64,000 nt of DNA from Streptomyces sp. XM4193 (GCF_023072595.1 NZ_JALLGK010000009.1:1-64000), one strand, 5' to 3'; positions 16,508 to 24,809 are shown, counted from the first letter of the stretch. Numbers and translations are program-made. The notes: a model not told the origin generated them from the letters alone.

Positions 16508-16555
16508 GCGGAGCCCGGCGCCGCCCGGCCCCGTTCAGCCCGTGCGCTCGGCCGC

Positions 16556-16867
16556 CTACAGGCCGAATCCGGCGCGCTCCTCCTGAGGCACCAGGTCGAC
16601 GTACTCGGGGTGCTTGGCCAGGAACTTGCGCACGTACGGGCAGTACGGCAGCACTTCGCGCTCCTTGCCGCGCAGATCGTCCAGCGCCTCGCCGACCATC
16701 CGCCCGGCCAGCCCGCGGCCGGCGAACGCGGGATCGGTCTCGGTGTGGGTGAGCGAGACCCTGTTGCCCTCGACCGTGTACTGGGCGAAACCGGCGAGCT
16801 CCTCGCCGGAGTACACCTCGTACCGGGACAGCTCGGGGTTGTCGCGGACCGTGACGTCGGTACTCAT
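16556..16867 (-). CDS. small GNAT-like N-acetyltransferase (YjdJ type)
   Basis: 103 aa, the length of the minimal Gcn5-related family. TDPAFAGRGLAGRMVGEALDDLR is the acetyl-CoA loop, and LPYCPYVRKFLAKHPEYVDLVP is the characteristic end of this subfamily, with a conserved Cys. Start ATG 16867 with AGGAG 8 bases upstream. The role is unknown. Divergent from the pirin gene, 73 bases apart. Confidence 0.9.
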   Translation of the reverse strand: MSTDVTVRDNPELSRYEVYSGEELAGFAQYTVEGNRVSLTHTETDPAFAGRGLAGRMVGEALDDLRGKEREVLPYCPYVRKFLAKHPEYVDLVPQEERAGFGL

Positions 16868-16940
16868 CGGGTGGGCTCCTGTCGCGTCCGGTGTGAGACT
16901 GGTACGGCCTGATCCTGCGGCGAGAGCGAGCGCGAACGCA

Positions 16941-17927
16941 ATGAGCAACGTCGAACCCAGTCCCGCCGAGCTGCGCTGTGCGGACCGCGCCCCCAGGGCT
17001 GCGGACGACCGGCCCGCTGTCGAGATTCTCACGCCGAGGGACGTCCCGCTCGGTGGCCCGCGTGCGATCACCGTGCGCCGCACGCTCCCGCAGCGGTCGC
17101 GCTCGCTGATCGGCGCGTGGTGCTTCGTCGACCACTTCGGGCCGACCGACGTCGCCGTCAGCGGCGGCATGGACGTGCCGCCGCATCCGCACACCGGTCT
17201 GCAGACCGTCAGTTGGCTCTTCTCCGGCGAGGTGGAGCACCGGGACAGCACCGGGGTGCACGCCCTGGTGCGCCCGGGCGAGCTCAACCTCATGACCGGC
17301 GGGCACGGCGTCTGCCACTCCGAGGTCTCCACCGGGGCGACGACGGTGCTGCACGGCGTGCAGCTGTGGGTCGCCCTCCCCGACGCGCACCGCGGGGCGC
17401 CCCGCGACTTCCGCAGCCATGTGCCCGAGCCGCTCGACCACCGCGGCGCGACGGTACGGGTCTTCCTCGGCGAACTGTGCGGCAGCCGTTCGCCGGTGCC
17501 CACCTTCAGCCGGCTGCTCGGCGCGGAGCTGCTGCTGCCGCCGGGCGCCGAGCTCTCGCTGGAGGTGGACCCGGAGTTCGAGCACGGTGTACTGGTCGAC
17601 ACCGGGGGCGTGGACGTCGCCGGCGAGCCGGTCGCCGCGGCCGAGATGGCCTATGTGGCGCCCGGCGCCGAACAGCTTGCGCTGGCGAACAGCAGTCGGG
17701 AGCCCGCCCGGCTGATCCTGCTCGGCGGCCCGCCGTTCGGCGAGGAGATCGTCATGTGGTGGAACTTCGTGGCGCGCAGCCACGAGGAGGTTGTCGAGGC
17801 CCGTACCCAGTGGGAGGCGGAGTCCGAGCGCTTCGGCGCGGTGACGGGGTACACCGGACGCACCCGGCGGCTGCCCGCCCCGCAGCTGCCCGGCCTTCCG
17901 TTGAGGCCGCGCGGCAGCGCCCGCTGA
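16941..17927 (+). CDS. pirin family bicupin protein
   Basis: 328 aa with two cupin barrels. The N-terminal metal site is visible: HPHTG (about residues 84-88) and the later GHGVCHSE, matching the His/His/His/Glu iron ligands of pirin. The C-terminal cupin holds RLILLGGPPFGEEIVMWWNFV, a strong pirin marker. Some bacterial pirins are quercetinases, others bind regulatory proteins; nothing here decides between them. Start ATG 16941. Confidence 0.92.
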   Translation: MSNVEPSPAELRCADRAPRAADDRPAVEILTPRDVPLGGPRAITVRRTLPQRSRSLIGAWCFVDHFGPTDVAVSGGMDVPPHPHTGLQTVSWLFSGEVEHRDSTGVHALVRPGELNLMTGGHGVCHSEVSTGATTVLHGVQLWVALPDAHRGAPRDFRSHVPEPLDHRGATVRVFLGELCGSRSPVPTFSRLLGAELLLPPGAELSLEVDPEFEHGVLVDTGGVDVAGEPVAAAEMAYVAPGAEQLALANSSREPARLILLGGPPFGEEIVMWWNFVARSHEEVVEARTQWEAESERFGAVTGYTGRTRRLPAPQLPGLPLRPRGSAR

Positions 17928-18061
17928 GCCGCTGCGCCGACCGCCGCCCGCGCCGCTCCGAAGCCTCCTCAAGCCCTTCGGGACGCCTTCGCGTTCGCAC
18001 ACGGAGGAGCCGTCGCCGAGGTGGTGTGTCACATTCCCGGTCGGCTCCGCGTCGGGTGCGT

Positions 18062-18877
18062 ATGGACATCGCCGTAGTAGGAGGAACAGGGCTGCTCGGC
18101 CGCCGCGTGGTGGCTGGACTGCGGAGCGGGGGCCACGCCGTACGGGTGCTCAGCCGCACCGGGCCCGAGCACCGCGTCGACCTGACCACGGGCGCGGGGC
18201 TGGCCCGGGCGCTCGACGGCGCCGCGGTCGTCGTCGACGCGAGCAACCGCACCGGTACGAGCGCAGCGGCGCGCAGCACCCTGGTCGGGGGCACCGCCCG
18301 GCTGCTGGAGGCCGAGGCGGCGGCCGGGGTCGCCCACCACGTGTGCGTCTCGATCGTCAACTGCGACGAGGTGCCGCTGGGTTACTACCGGGCCAAGGCC
18401 GACCAGGAGCGGTTGGTCGAGCGCGGCAGGACGCCGTGGACGATCGTGCGCGCCACGCAGTTCCACGAGTTCGTCGCCGCGTCCTTCCTCGCGCCGCTCA
18501 AGCGGCTGGGGGTGCACGCGGTGCCCGGGGCGCTGCTGCAGCCCGTCGACACCTCGGAGGCGGCCGACGCCGTCGTCCGCGTCGCCACCGCCGAGCCCAC
18601 CTGCGGGCTGGTCGAGATCACCGGCCCGCGGGCGCACGAGCTGGGCGAACTGGCCCGGCTGTGGCGGGAGTCGAACGGCAGCCGCGCCCTGCCCCTGCCG
18701 GTGCGTGTGCCGGGCGCCCTGGGCCGGGCTCTGCGCGCCGGCGCCCTGACCGTCCCGGGCGGCGAGGACCGGGGCACCTCGGGTGTGCTGCGCGGCACCA
18801 CCACGTTCGAGGAGTGGCTGCGGTCGCGACGGTCCGCGCCGAACGCGGAACACCGCGCCCCCACCGAAACGCCGTAG
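18062..18877 (+). CDS. NAD(P)-binding SDR/NmrA-like protein
   Basis: 271 aa. Rossmann motif GGTGLLG (residues 7-13), then VRVLSRT, a DASNRTGT loop and the YYRAKADQE segment that replaces the YxxxK catalytic pair of classical SDRs. This fits the atypical NmrA/NAD(P)H-sensor group, proteins that sense redox ratio or act as quinone reductases. Start ATG 18062 has no ribosome binding site, so leaderless translation is possible. Confidence 0.88.
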   Translation: MDIAVVGGTGLLGRRVVAGLRSGGHAVRVLSRTGPEHRVDLTTGAGLARALDGAAVVVDASNRTGTSAAARSTLVGGTARLLEAEAAAGVAHHVCVSIVNCDEVPLGYYRAKADQERLVERGRTPWTIVRATQFHEFVAASFLAPLKRLGVHAVPGALLQPVDTSEAADAVVRVATAEPTCGLVEITGPRAHELGELARLWRESNGSRALPLPVRVPGALGRALRAGALTVPGGEDRGTSGVLRGTTTFEEWLRSRRSAPNAEHRAPTETP

Positions 18878-18886
18878 CGCCCCGCG

Positions 18887-18943
18887 GGCCCGTACGCGCC
18901 CGTTCCGGCCCGTACGCGCCGCCTTCGCGGGCCCGTACGCGCC
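18887..18943. repeat. three direct repeats GGCCCGTACGCGCC
   Basis: Identical 14-mers at 18887-18900, 18907-18920 and 18930-18943, between convergent genes. Each contains the palindrome CGTACG. No function is suggested. Confidence 0.85.
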
Positions 18944-19105
18944 CGGTGCCGGTCGCCCGCCGCGGCGGCCACAGCGGGTCGCCCCTTCGGTCAACGGCGG
19001 GCGCCGCCCCCGGACTTCGGCGAGGGCGGGCGCCCGTCGCGGGCTTCGACCGTCGGCGGGCGTCCGCGCGACAGCGATGTCATCACCGGCGCGGTGGTGG
19101 ACCGC

Positions 19106-20089
19106 TCAGCTGATCCAGCCGTTCATCGCCGCCCGTACGCCCGCCTGGAAACGGCTGGTGGCGCCGAGCCGGTCCAGCAGCACGGCGACGATCCGGCTCA
19201 CCGAGCGCGGAGAGACGCCGAGTTGGTGCGCGATGACCTCGTTCTTCTTGCCGGCGGCCATCAACAGCAGTACGTCGCGCTCCAGTTGGGTCGGCTCGGG
19301 GCCGTTCTCCTCCTCCTCGGCGGTGAAGTCCAGCCCCCTGTCCCAGTGGTGGGTGAACAGGCGCTGGAGGAAACCCAGCACCGCGGGGTCGCGCACGAGC
19401 ACGACGCCGGCGGCCGTGTCCTCGGTGTCGACCGGGAGCACCGCGGCCTCGTTGTCGTAGATCAGCAGCCGCGAGGGCATCACGCCCGTGGTGCGGATCT
19501 GGGCTCCCGCCGCGGTGATCCGGGCCGCGTACTTGGCGGTCAGCCGGTGCTTGCGGGTGCTGTGCTGGAACAGGATCCGGATGTGCGCGCCGCGGGCGAG
19601 AGTGTCCAGGTCGAGCGGGGTGGCGGAGCTGACCGCGGCCTCGTCCAGCGGGCCGCCGGGGCTGAGGACGTCCACCGAGCTCTTGCAGGTGCGGGCGAGG
19701 TCGTCGATCACCGCGCGGATGTTGTCAAGACCCTCGATCACCTCGACACGGCCCTTGGCCGAGCGCATACTTCTGGCCTCGAGGTAGTCGCCGGTGAGTG
19801 CGTGCATCTGCGCGCGAGCCGTGGCGATCGCGGTCTGCCGCTCCAGCACGTCCTGCTGCGCCGCGGAGAGCAGTGTGTCCGCGGCCGTCTCGGGGCTCAC
19901 GGCGGACCAGCCCCCGCTGGGGGAGGGCTGGAGCAGGCTCAGCCGTGCGAGGCGCTGCTCGGTGGCCCGCACCTCCTCGACCGTCAGCCCGCTGCGGCCG
20001 GCGATCAGCTCCACGGAGTCGGTGGGGTGCAGTACGCGCAGTCGGTACACGCGTGCCGCGACCTCGTCTATTTCGCACATCTCCAGCAC
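19106..20089 (-). CDS. LuxR-type regulator with N-terminal TrmB-like and central PLD-like domains
   Basis: 327 aa. N-terminal winged-helix-like domain (residues 1-65, AARVYRLRVLHPTDSVELIA), a central domain of about 150 residues resembling the TrmB/phospholipase-D-like sensor fold (VIDDLARTCKSSVDVLSP, HIRILFQHS, LLIYDNEAAVLPVD), and a C-terminal LuxR helix-turn-helix (about 260-325, VIAHQLGVSPRSVSRIVAVL). Streptomycetes carry many paralogues of this architecture, and the ligand is unknown in cases I recall. Start GTG 20089; an ATG at 20080 is possible. It diverges from a secreted-peptide gene 160 bases away, which suggests the peptide or a product is its signal or target. Confidence 0.85.
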   Translation of the reverse strand: MLEMCEIDEVAARVYRLRVLHPTDSVELIAGRSGLTVEEVRATEQRLARLSLLQPSPSGGWSAVSPETAADTLLSAAQQDVLERQTAIATARAQMHALTGDYLEARSMRSAKGRVEVIEGLDNIRAVIDDLARTCKSSVDVLSPGGPLDEAAVSSATPLDLDTLARGAHIRILFQHSTRKHRLTAKYAARITAAGAQIRTTGVMPSRLLIYDNEAAVLPVDTEDTAAGVVLVRDPAVLGFLQRLFTHHWDRGLDFTAEEEENGPEPTQLERDVLLLMAAGKKNEVIAHQLGVSPRSVSRIVAVLLDRLGATSRFQAGVRAAMNGWIS

Positions 20090-20131
20090 GACTCAGTTTC
20101 CTCGTTCCGTCCCTGCTGCTCGGGCGACAAC

Positions 20132-20154
20132 CTGCCAGGCGAGATACTGCCAGG
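20132..20154. promoter_or_regulatory. direct repeat CTGCCAGG x2 between regulator and peptide gene
   Basis: CTGCCAGG at 20132-20139 and 20147-20154, 15 bp apart, in the divergent promoter region. Candidate binding site of the LuxR-type regulator. A weak promoter for the peptide gene may be TTGGTT (20164-20169), 17 bases, AAATAT (20187-20192). Confidence 0.4.
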
Positions 20155-20249
20155 GCAAACCTCTTGGTTCTTGGCTCAGAAGTCGCAAATATCGACACCG
20201 GAATGAAGGTGAGACCTTCGTTCACCGGACACGGTTAGGGAGGCGTCCT

Positions 20250-20390
20250 GTGAAGAGACTTACACGTGCACTCGCTGCATCCATGATTGTCGCGCTGGCA
20301 GCCCTGGGCGCGCAGCTGGGCGTCGCGGGCACCGCCGCAGCGCAGACGCACGCCACCGGGGTCAACTCCGGCGACAACATCTGGATGTGA
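20250..20390 (+). CDS. 46-aa secreted peptide precursor
   Basis: GTG 20250 with a strong GGGAGG 6 bases upstream. The product has a basic start (KRLTRALAAS), a hydrophobic core (MIVALAALGAQLGVAG) and TAAA just before a likely signal-peptidase site, leaving the 15-residue peptide QTHATGVNSGDNIWM. No Cys, so not a lanthipeptide or disulfide type; an N-terminal Gln could cyclise to pyroglutamate. Its position opposite a LuxR-type sensor and ahead of an ATP-grasp gene makes it a candidate extracellular signal or a precursor for modification. I know no characterised homologue. Confidence 0.75.
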   Translation: MKRLTRALAASMIVALAALGAQLGVAGTAAAQTHATGVNSGDNIWM

Positions 20391-20435
20391 CCGGCGCGGG
20401 AACGGTACGACCACTGAGTGCCTTCGGAGAGAGCC

Positions 20436-20714
20436 ATGACCACGCTCGCATCCCGTGGGGAACACACCGCCGCGCGGACCGGGAGTCCGCTCAGCTTCCG
20501 GCGCGGCAACCTTAGACACGTCCAGGCAGAGGATTGGGACCGGGTGGTGTCCGATGCCTGGGCGCGCAGTGTGAAAAGTCGTCACACCCTGGATCATCGC
20601 TGCTCCCCCCTCGGCGATGCCAGACCGGTGTCACGTTGGGGTGGCCGTTCCGCCGGACGGTCACCGGACCGCTTGCTCACCGTCGCACCTCGTGCGCGGA
20701 GACGCGTCCGGTGA
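20436..20714 (+). CDS. 92-aa protein of unknown function, coupled to the ATP-grasp gene
   Basis: ATG 20436 with GGAGAGAG ending 2-3 bases upstream. The first 50 residues look protein-like (LSFRRGNLRHVQAEDWDRVVSDAWARSV); the rest is Arg/Ser-rich. I believe it is real mainly because its TGA overlaps the GTG of the next gene by 4 bases and it lies 45 bases after the peptide gene. I see no recognisable domain. The C-terminal part could instead be a fortuitous extension. Confidence 0.5.
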   Translation: MTTLASRGEHTAARTGSPLSFRRGNLRHVQAEDWDRVVSDAWARSVKSRHTLDHRCSPLGDARPVSRWGGRSAGRSPDRLLTVAPRARRRVR

Positions 20715-21697
20715 ATCCACCCCTCACACCCCTGGCCGTTCTGCTCAACCCCCGTGTGCAGACGGTCCGGGTGGCGCGTGAGGTCGGGGCCCACACCCTC
20801 ATGGTGGGTCCCGACCTCACCGCGCCGGGCATGAACCGCGCCGCCGCCGAGGCGGACCAGGTCCTGGAGGCCGACTGGCGCGACCACCGGCGTCTGGCCG
20901 CGGGCCTCGCCCATCTCACCGGGGTCTCCCGGGTCTCGGTCTTCGGCTTCGAGGACGCGACCGCGCTCGCCGCCGCCCGCGCCAACTGGCATCTGCGCCT
21001 GGCGGGCAGCAGCCCCCGATCGGTCGCGGTGCTCAGCGACCCCCTCGCCCTGCGCGAGCAGATCAACGCGATCACCTCCGTTCCCGTGCGCCACGCCCTC
21101 TGCTCGGCGGTCGAACTGCCGAGAGCCGCCTGCCAAGTCGGCTTCCCCTGCACCGTGCGCCCGCGCGGCCCCGCCGCCGGCACGGACCCCGCCGAGGCGG
21201 AACCGGCCGTGGTGCACGGTGTGATCGAAGCCGAACGGCTGGTCGGCCGGCTGCCGGCGGGCGAACTGGTCGTCGAGGAGTATCTGGAGGGCCCGCGCGT
21301 GGTGATCGAGGCGTACAGCCACCACGGCAGCCACACCATCCACGGCGTCACCCCGGTGACCGGCGCCGACGGCGACGGGTTCCCGGGCGTCGGGACTCCT
21401 GTCGACGGAGTCCCGGGCATCGGCCGGGACCGGCGGGCGTCCGGCTCGCGCGGCTCCGCCGGCCCGGAACGGCTGCTCGACCCCGACGGGCCGGAGCTGA
21501 CCCGGTTGGTGAGCGACACCCTGGACGCGGCCGACTACTGGGTCGGCCCCTCCCGGATCACCGCAGCCCTCACCGCGCGCGGCCCGCGACCGGTGGCGGC
21601 CCGCGCCTGCCCCGCGCAGGAGAGCACCCTGCCGGCCGTCGCCATCGCCGCGCTCCTGGAACTCGCCGAGCCGACTCACCGCGCCCAGGCGAGCTAG
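20711..21697 (+). CDS. degenerate ATP-grasp protein
   Basis: 328 aa. The order of an ATP-grasp ligase is clear: a preATP-grasp Rossmann-like part (AVLLNPRVQTVRVAREVGA, VSVFGFEDATALAAA), a lid start (LALREQINAI, VPVRHALCS), the strand normally holding the ATP-binding Lys (here CTVRPRG) and the hinge VVEEYLEGPRVVIEAYS. However the Mg/phosphate site near the end reads ITAALTARGPRPVAARACPA (residues about 280-300), where active relatives have an acidic residue after GPxHTE and a VEIN/VEVNAR motif. Either it is catalytically dead or it uses ATP differently. Start GTG 20711 overlaps the preceding stop. Confidence 0.75.
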   Translation: MNPPLTPLAVLLNPRVQTVRVAREVGAHTLMVGPDLTAPGMNRAAAEADQVLEADWRDHRRLAAGLAHLTGVSRVSVFGFEDATALAAARANWHLRLAGSSPRSVAVLSDPLALREQINAITSVPVRHALCSAVELPRAACQVGFPCTVRPRGPAAGTDPAEAEPAVVHGVIEAERLVGRLPAGELVVEEYLEGPRVVIEAYSHHGSHTIHGVTPVTGADGDGFPGVGTPVDGVPGIGRDRRASGSRGSAGPERLLDPDGPELTRLVSDTLDAADYWVGPSRITAALTARGPRPVAARACPAQESTLPAVAIAALLELAEPTHRAQAS

Positions 21698-21935
21698 CGG
21701 AGCCAGCGGTAGCGCGGGCGTCACCCCTGGACACAGCGCGGAAACCTGCGGTCCCTACTCTCGGACTCCCGGCTCGGCGAACGATCACGCCGACAACCCC
21801 GGTCACGCCGCACGCACTCGACACTCCGACCACGCCGCACGCACCGATCACACCGCACACACGCACGTACACACGCACGCACCGACCCGCACCGCGCCCC
21901 GGCGCGAGGACGGTGCGGCCCGCAGGGGAGGCACC

Positions 21936-23333
21936 ATGACAGCCCGAGGCACCGCACGCGGTCCGGGCCGCTGGATCGAGCACTGGGAGCCGGAGGACCC
22001 GGACTTCTGGCGGCAGCACGGCGAACGCGTCGCCCGCCGCAATCTGGCCTTCTCCATCCTCTCCGAGCACATCGGCTTCTCCATCTGGTCGCTGTGGTCG
22101 GTGCTGGTGCTGTTCATGGGCCCCGAGTACGGGATCGACGCCGCCGGGAAGTTCTTCCTGGTCGGCATGGCGACCCTGGTCGGGGCGGTGATGCGGGTGC
22201 CGTACACCTTCGCCGTCGCCCGTTTCGGCGGCCGGAACTGGACGGTCGTCTCCGCCGCGATGCTGCTGCTGCCCACGCTGGCCGCGTTCGCGGTGATGGA
22301 GCCCGGCACCTCCTACGGCACGTTCATGCTCGTCGCCCTGCTGACCGGGGTCGGCGGCGGCAACTTCGCCTCCTCGATGACCAACATCAACTCCTTCTAC
22401 CCGCTGCACCGCAAGGGCTGGGCGCTCGGGCTGAACGCCGGCGGCGGCAACATCGGGGTGCCGGCGGTCCAACTCGCCGCGCTGGCCGTCATCGCCACCG
22501 CCGGCGCCGGACAGCCGCGGGTGCTGCTCGGCCTCTATCTGCCGCTGATCGTGGTGTCCGCCGCCTGCGCCTGGCGCTGGATGGACAACCTCGCACCGGT
22601 GCGCAACGACACCGGGGCGGCACGGGAGTCGATACGCGACGCCCACACCTGGATCATGTCCTTCCTCTACGTGGGCACCTTCGGCTCCTTCATCGGATAC
22701 AGCTTCGCCTTCGGCCTGGTGCTCCAGAACCAGTTCGACCGCACTCCGCTCCAGGCCGCCTCGCTCACCTTCGTCGGGCCGCTGCTCGGCTCGTTGATCC
22801 GTCCCCTGGGCGGACTGCTAGCCGACCGGTTCGGCGGCGGACGCATCACCCTGTGGAACTTCGCCGCCATGGCGGCGGCCACCGGCGTGGTCGCGGTGGC
22901 CTCGCAGCGCGAGTCGATGCCGCTCTTCCTGGCCGGGTTCATCGCGCTCTTCGTGCTGAGCGGTCTGGGCAACGGCTCCACGTACAAGATGATCCCGGGC
23001 ATCTACCGGGCGAAGGCCCTCGCCCGGGGGCTCACGGGCGAGGAGGCGGACACCTACGGCCGCCGGCTCTCGGGCGCGGCCATCGGGCTGATCGGCGCCG
23101 TCGGTGCGCTCGGAGGGCTCGCCATCAACCTCGCCTTCCGCCAATCCTTCCAGGCCACCGGTACCGGCACCGCGGCGTTCGTCGGCTTCCTCGCCTTCTA
23201 CGCGGTGTGCTTCCTGGTGACGCGGCAGGTGTACACCCGCCGTCGGAGCGGCCCCCGGAAGACCGCCGCCGGGGCGGGCGGGACGCACGAGGAAGGCGCC
23301 GCGGACCGGGCACCGGCCTTCGCCGGGGTCTGA
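21936..23333 (+). CDS. narK: nitrate/nitrite transporter, NarK family
   Basis: 465 aa, 12-helix MFS protein. The start GRWIEHWEPEDPDFW and the two nitrate signatures GGGNFASSMTNINSFYP and ALGLNAGGGNIG identify the NarK nitrate/nitrite porter group; a conserved Arg in each half binds the anion. Start ATG 21936 with GGGGAGG upstream. The 238-base gap in front is rich in CACGC/CACAC motifs and has no gene. The NnaR gene follows, so it is probably part of nitrite/nitrate assimilation controlled by GlnR/NnaR. Confidence 0.93.
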   Translation: MTARGTARGPGRWIEHWEPEDPDFWRQHGERVARRNLAFSILSEHIGFSIWSLWSVLVLFMGPEYGIDAAGKFFLVGMATLVGAVMRVPYTFAVARFGGRNWTVVSAAMLLLPTLAAFAVMEPGTSYGTFMLVALLTGVGGGNFASSMTNINSFYPLHRKGWALGLNAGGGNIGVPAVQLAALAVIATAGAGQPRVLLGLYLPLIVVSAACAWRWMDNLAPVRNDTGAARESIRDAHTWIMSFLYVGTFGSFIGYSFAFGLVLQNQFDRTPLQAASLTFVGPLLGSLIRPLGGLLADRFGGGRITLWNFAAMAAATGVVAVASQRESMPLFLAGFIALFVLSGLGNGSTYKMIPGIYRAKALARGLTGEEADTYGRRLSGAAIGLIGAVGALGGLAINLAFRQSFQATGTGTAAFVGFLAFYAVCFLVTRQVYTRRRSGPRKTAAGAGGTHEEGAADRAPAFAGV

Positions 23334-23592
23334 GGCGCGGCACGTGCGCCCTGCGGACCCGCCGCGGCACTCCGCCCGGGGCGCGCGTCGGCGCTCCAGA
23401 CGTCGGACACTCGTACGCAGCGCGTCCGCGCCCGGCGGTGCGCAGGCCCCCGCACCGGGCACAGACCGCGAACCCCGGCAGAGCAGAACCGCCGGAGCAG
23501 AACCGCGCGGGTACGGGCCGCGGGTACGGGATCGCGGGATCGTACAAGAGCACGGGACGCCGGAGCGCGGGACACGAATCCCGGCACAAGGG

Positions 23593-23661
23593 ACGCCGGA
23601 ACGCCGGAACGCCGGAACACAGGCCAGGCACTACGGGACTACGGCACTACGGGACTACGGG
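23593..23661. repeat. two short tandem arrays upstream of nnaR
   Basis: Three units of ACGCCGGA near 23593-23617 and four units of ACTACGG(G/C) at 23630-23661, in the 342-base gap between narK and nnaR. The second array ends 14 bases before the nnaR start, so copy number would change its leader. Otherwise the gap holds no gene. Confidence 0.8.
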
Positions 23662-23675
23662 ATGAGGGCCCGCCG

Positions 23676-24809
23676 ATGGAGCACGCACCACAGCCGAGGC
23701 CCCTGGACGGGTTCACCGTCGGGGTCACCGCCGCACGGCGCGCCGAGGAGCTCGGTGCGCTGCTCGCCCGGCGCGGCGCGGCCGTCCAGCACGGTCCGGC
23801 GCTGCGGATCGTTCCGCTCGCCGACGACGGCGAACTCCTCAGCACCACGCGGCAGTTGATCGACCACCTGCCGGACGTGACCATCGCCACCACGGCCATC
23901 GGCTTCCGCGGCTGGCTCTCCGCCGCGGACGGCTGGGGCCTGGGCGAGGCCCTGCTGCAGCGGCTCTCGCAGACCGAGATCCTGGCGCGCGGCCCGAAGG
24001 TGAAGGGGGCGGTACGGGCGGCGGGGCTGAAGGAGGAGTGGTCGCCGGCCTCCGAGTCGATGGCCGAGGTGCTGGACCGGCTGCTGGAACAGGGGGTCGA
24101 GGGCCGGCGGATCGCGGTCCAACTGCACGGCGAGCCGTTGCCCGGTTTCAGCGACGCGCTGCGGGCGGCCGGCGCCGAGGTGGTCGGCGTACCGGTCTAC
24201 CGCTGGCTGCCGCCGCGCGACACCGCGCCGTTGGACCGGCTGATCGAGGCGACCGTCGGCGGCTCGGTGGACGCACTGACGTTCACCAGCGCCCCCGCCG
24301 CCGTCTCCCTGCTGCGCCGCGCCGGTGAACTCGACCTGCGCGCACGGCTGGTGGAGGCGCTTCGGCGGCAGGTGCTGCCGGTGTGCGTCGGTCCGGTCAC
24401 CGCGCTTCCGCTCCAGGCCGAGGACATCCCGACCCGGCAGCCCGAACGGTTCCGGCTCGGGCCCCTCGTCCAGGTGCTGTGCACCGACCTGCCCCGGCGC
24501 CCCCTGGCGGTCGCGGGACGGCAGTTGGAGATCCGCGGCCACGCCGTCGTACTGGACGGGGAACTGCGGCCGGTGCCTCCCGCCGGGATGGCGCTGCTGC
24601 GTACGCTCGCCCGTCGCCCCGGCTGGGTGGTGCCCAGGTCCGAACTGCTGCGCGCACTGCCGGGGTCGGGCACCGACGAGCACGCGGTGGAGACCGCCGT
24701 GGCCCGGCTGCGCTCGGCGCTCGGTGCCGGCGGGCTCGTACAGACGGTGGTCAAACGCGGCTACCGGCTGGCGCACGACCCGACCACCGGCGACAAGTAC
24801 GCCGACTGA
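23676..24809 (+). CDS. nnaR: uroporphyrinogen-III-synthase-like regulator NnaR
   Basis: 377 aa. Residues 1-260 have the HemD (uroporphyrinogen-III synthase) bilobal fold: LDGFTVGVTAARRAEELGALLARRGA, TIATTAIGF, RRIAVQLHGEP, DALTFTSAPAA. The last 90 residues form an OmpR-type winged helix (PAGMALLRTLARRPGWVV, AVETAVARLRSAL, VVKRGYRLA). In S. coelicolor such a fusion, NnaR, activates nitrite assimilation genes together with GlnR (from memory). Whether it keeps enzymatic activity is unknown; its adjacency to narK fits the regulatory role. Start ATG 23676. Confidence 0.9.
   Translation: MEHAPQPRPLDGFTVGVTAARRAEELGALLARRGAAVQHGPALRIVPLADDGELLSTTRQLIDHLPDVTIATTAIGFRGWLSAADGWGLGEALLQRLSQTEILARGPKVKGAVRAAGLKEEWSPASESMAEVLDRLLEQGVEGRRIAVQLHGEPLPGFSDALRAAGAEVVGVPVYRWLPPRDTAPLDRLIEATVGGSVDALTFTSAPAAVSLLRRAGELDLRARLVEALRRQVLPVCVGPVTALPLQAEDIPTRQPERFRLGPLVQVLCTDLPRRPLAVAGRQLEIRGHAVVLDGELRPVPPAGMALLRTLARRPGWVVPRSELLRALPGSGTDEHAVETAVARLRSALGAGGLVQTVVKRGYRLAHDPTTGDKYAD

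Noticed and set aside
20250..20390. Lanthipeptide or lasso peptide precursor
   Set aside because: No Cys in the mature part, no Thr at the -2 leader position typical for lasso peptides, a Sec-type signal instead of a RiPP leader, and no cyclase genes nearby.
21720..21745. GTCAC ... GAAAC as a GlnR box upstream of narK
   Set aside because: The spacing is 21 instead of 22 and the middle half-sites are absent, so it does not fit the GlnR consensus well enough.
21936..23333. MFS gene as exporter of the small peptide encoded at 20250
   Set aside because: Clear NarK nitrate signatures and adjacency to nnaR; the peptide already has its own Sec-type signal.
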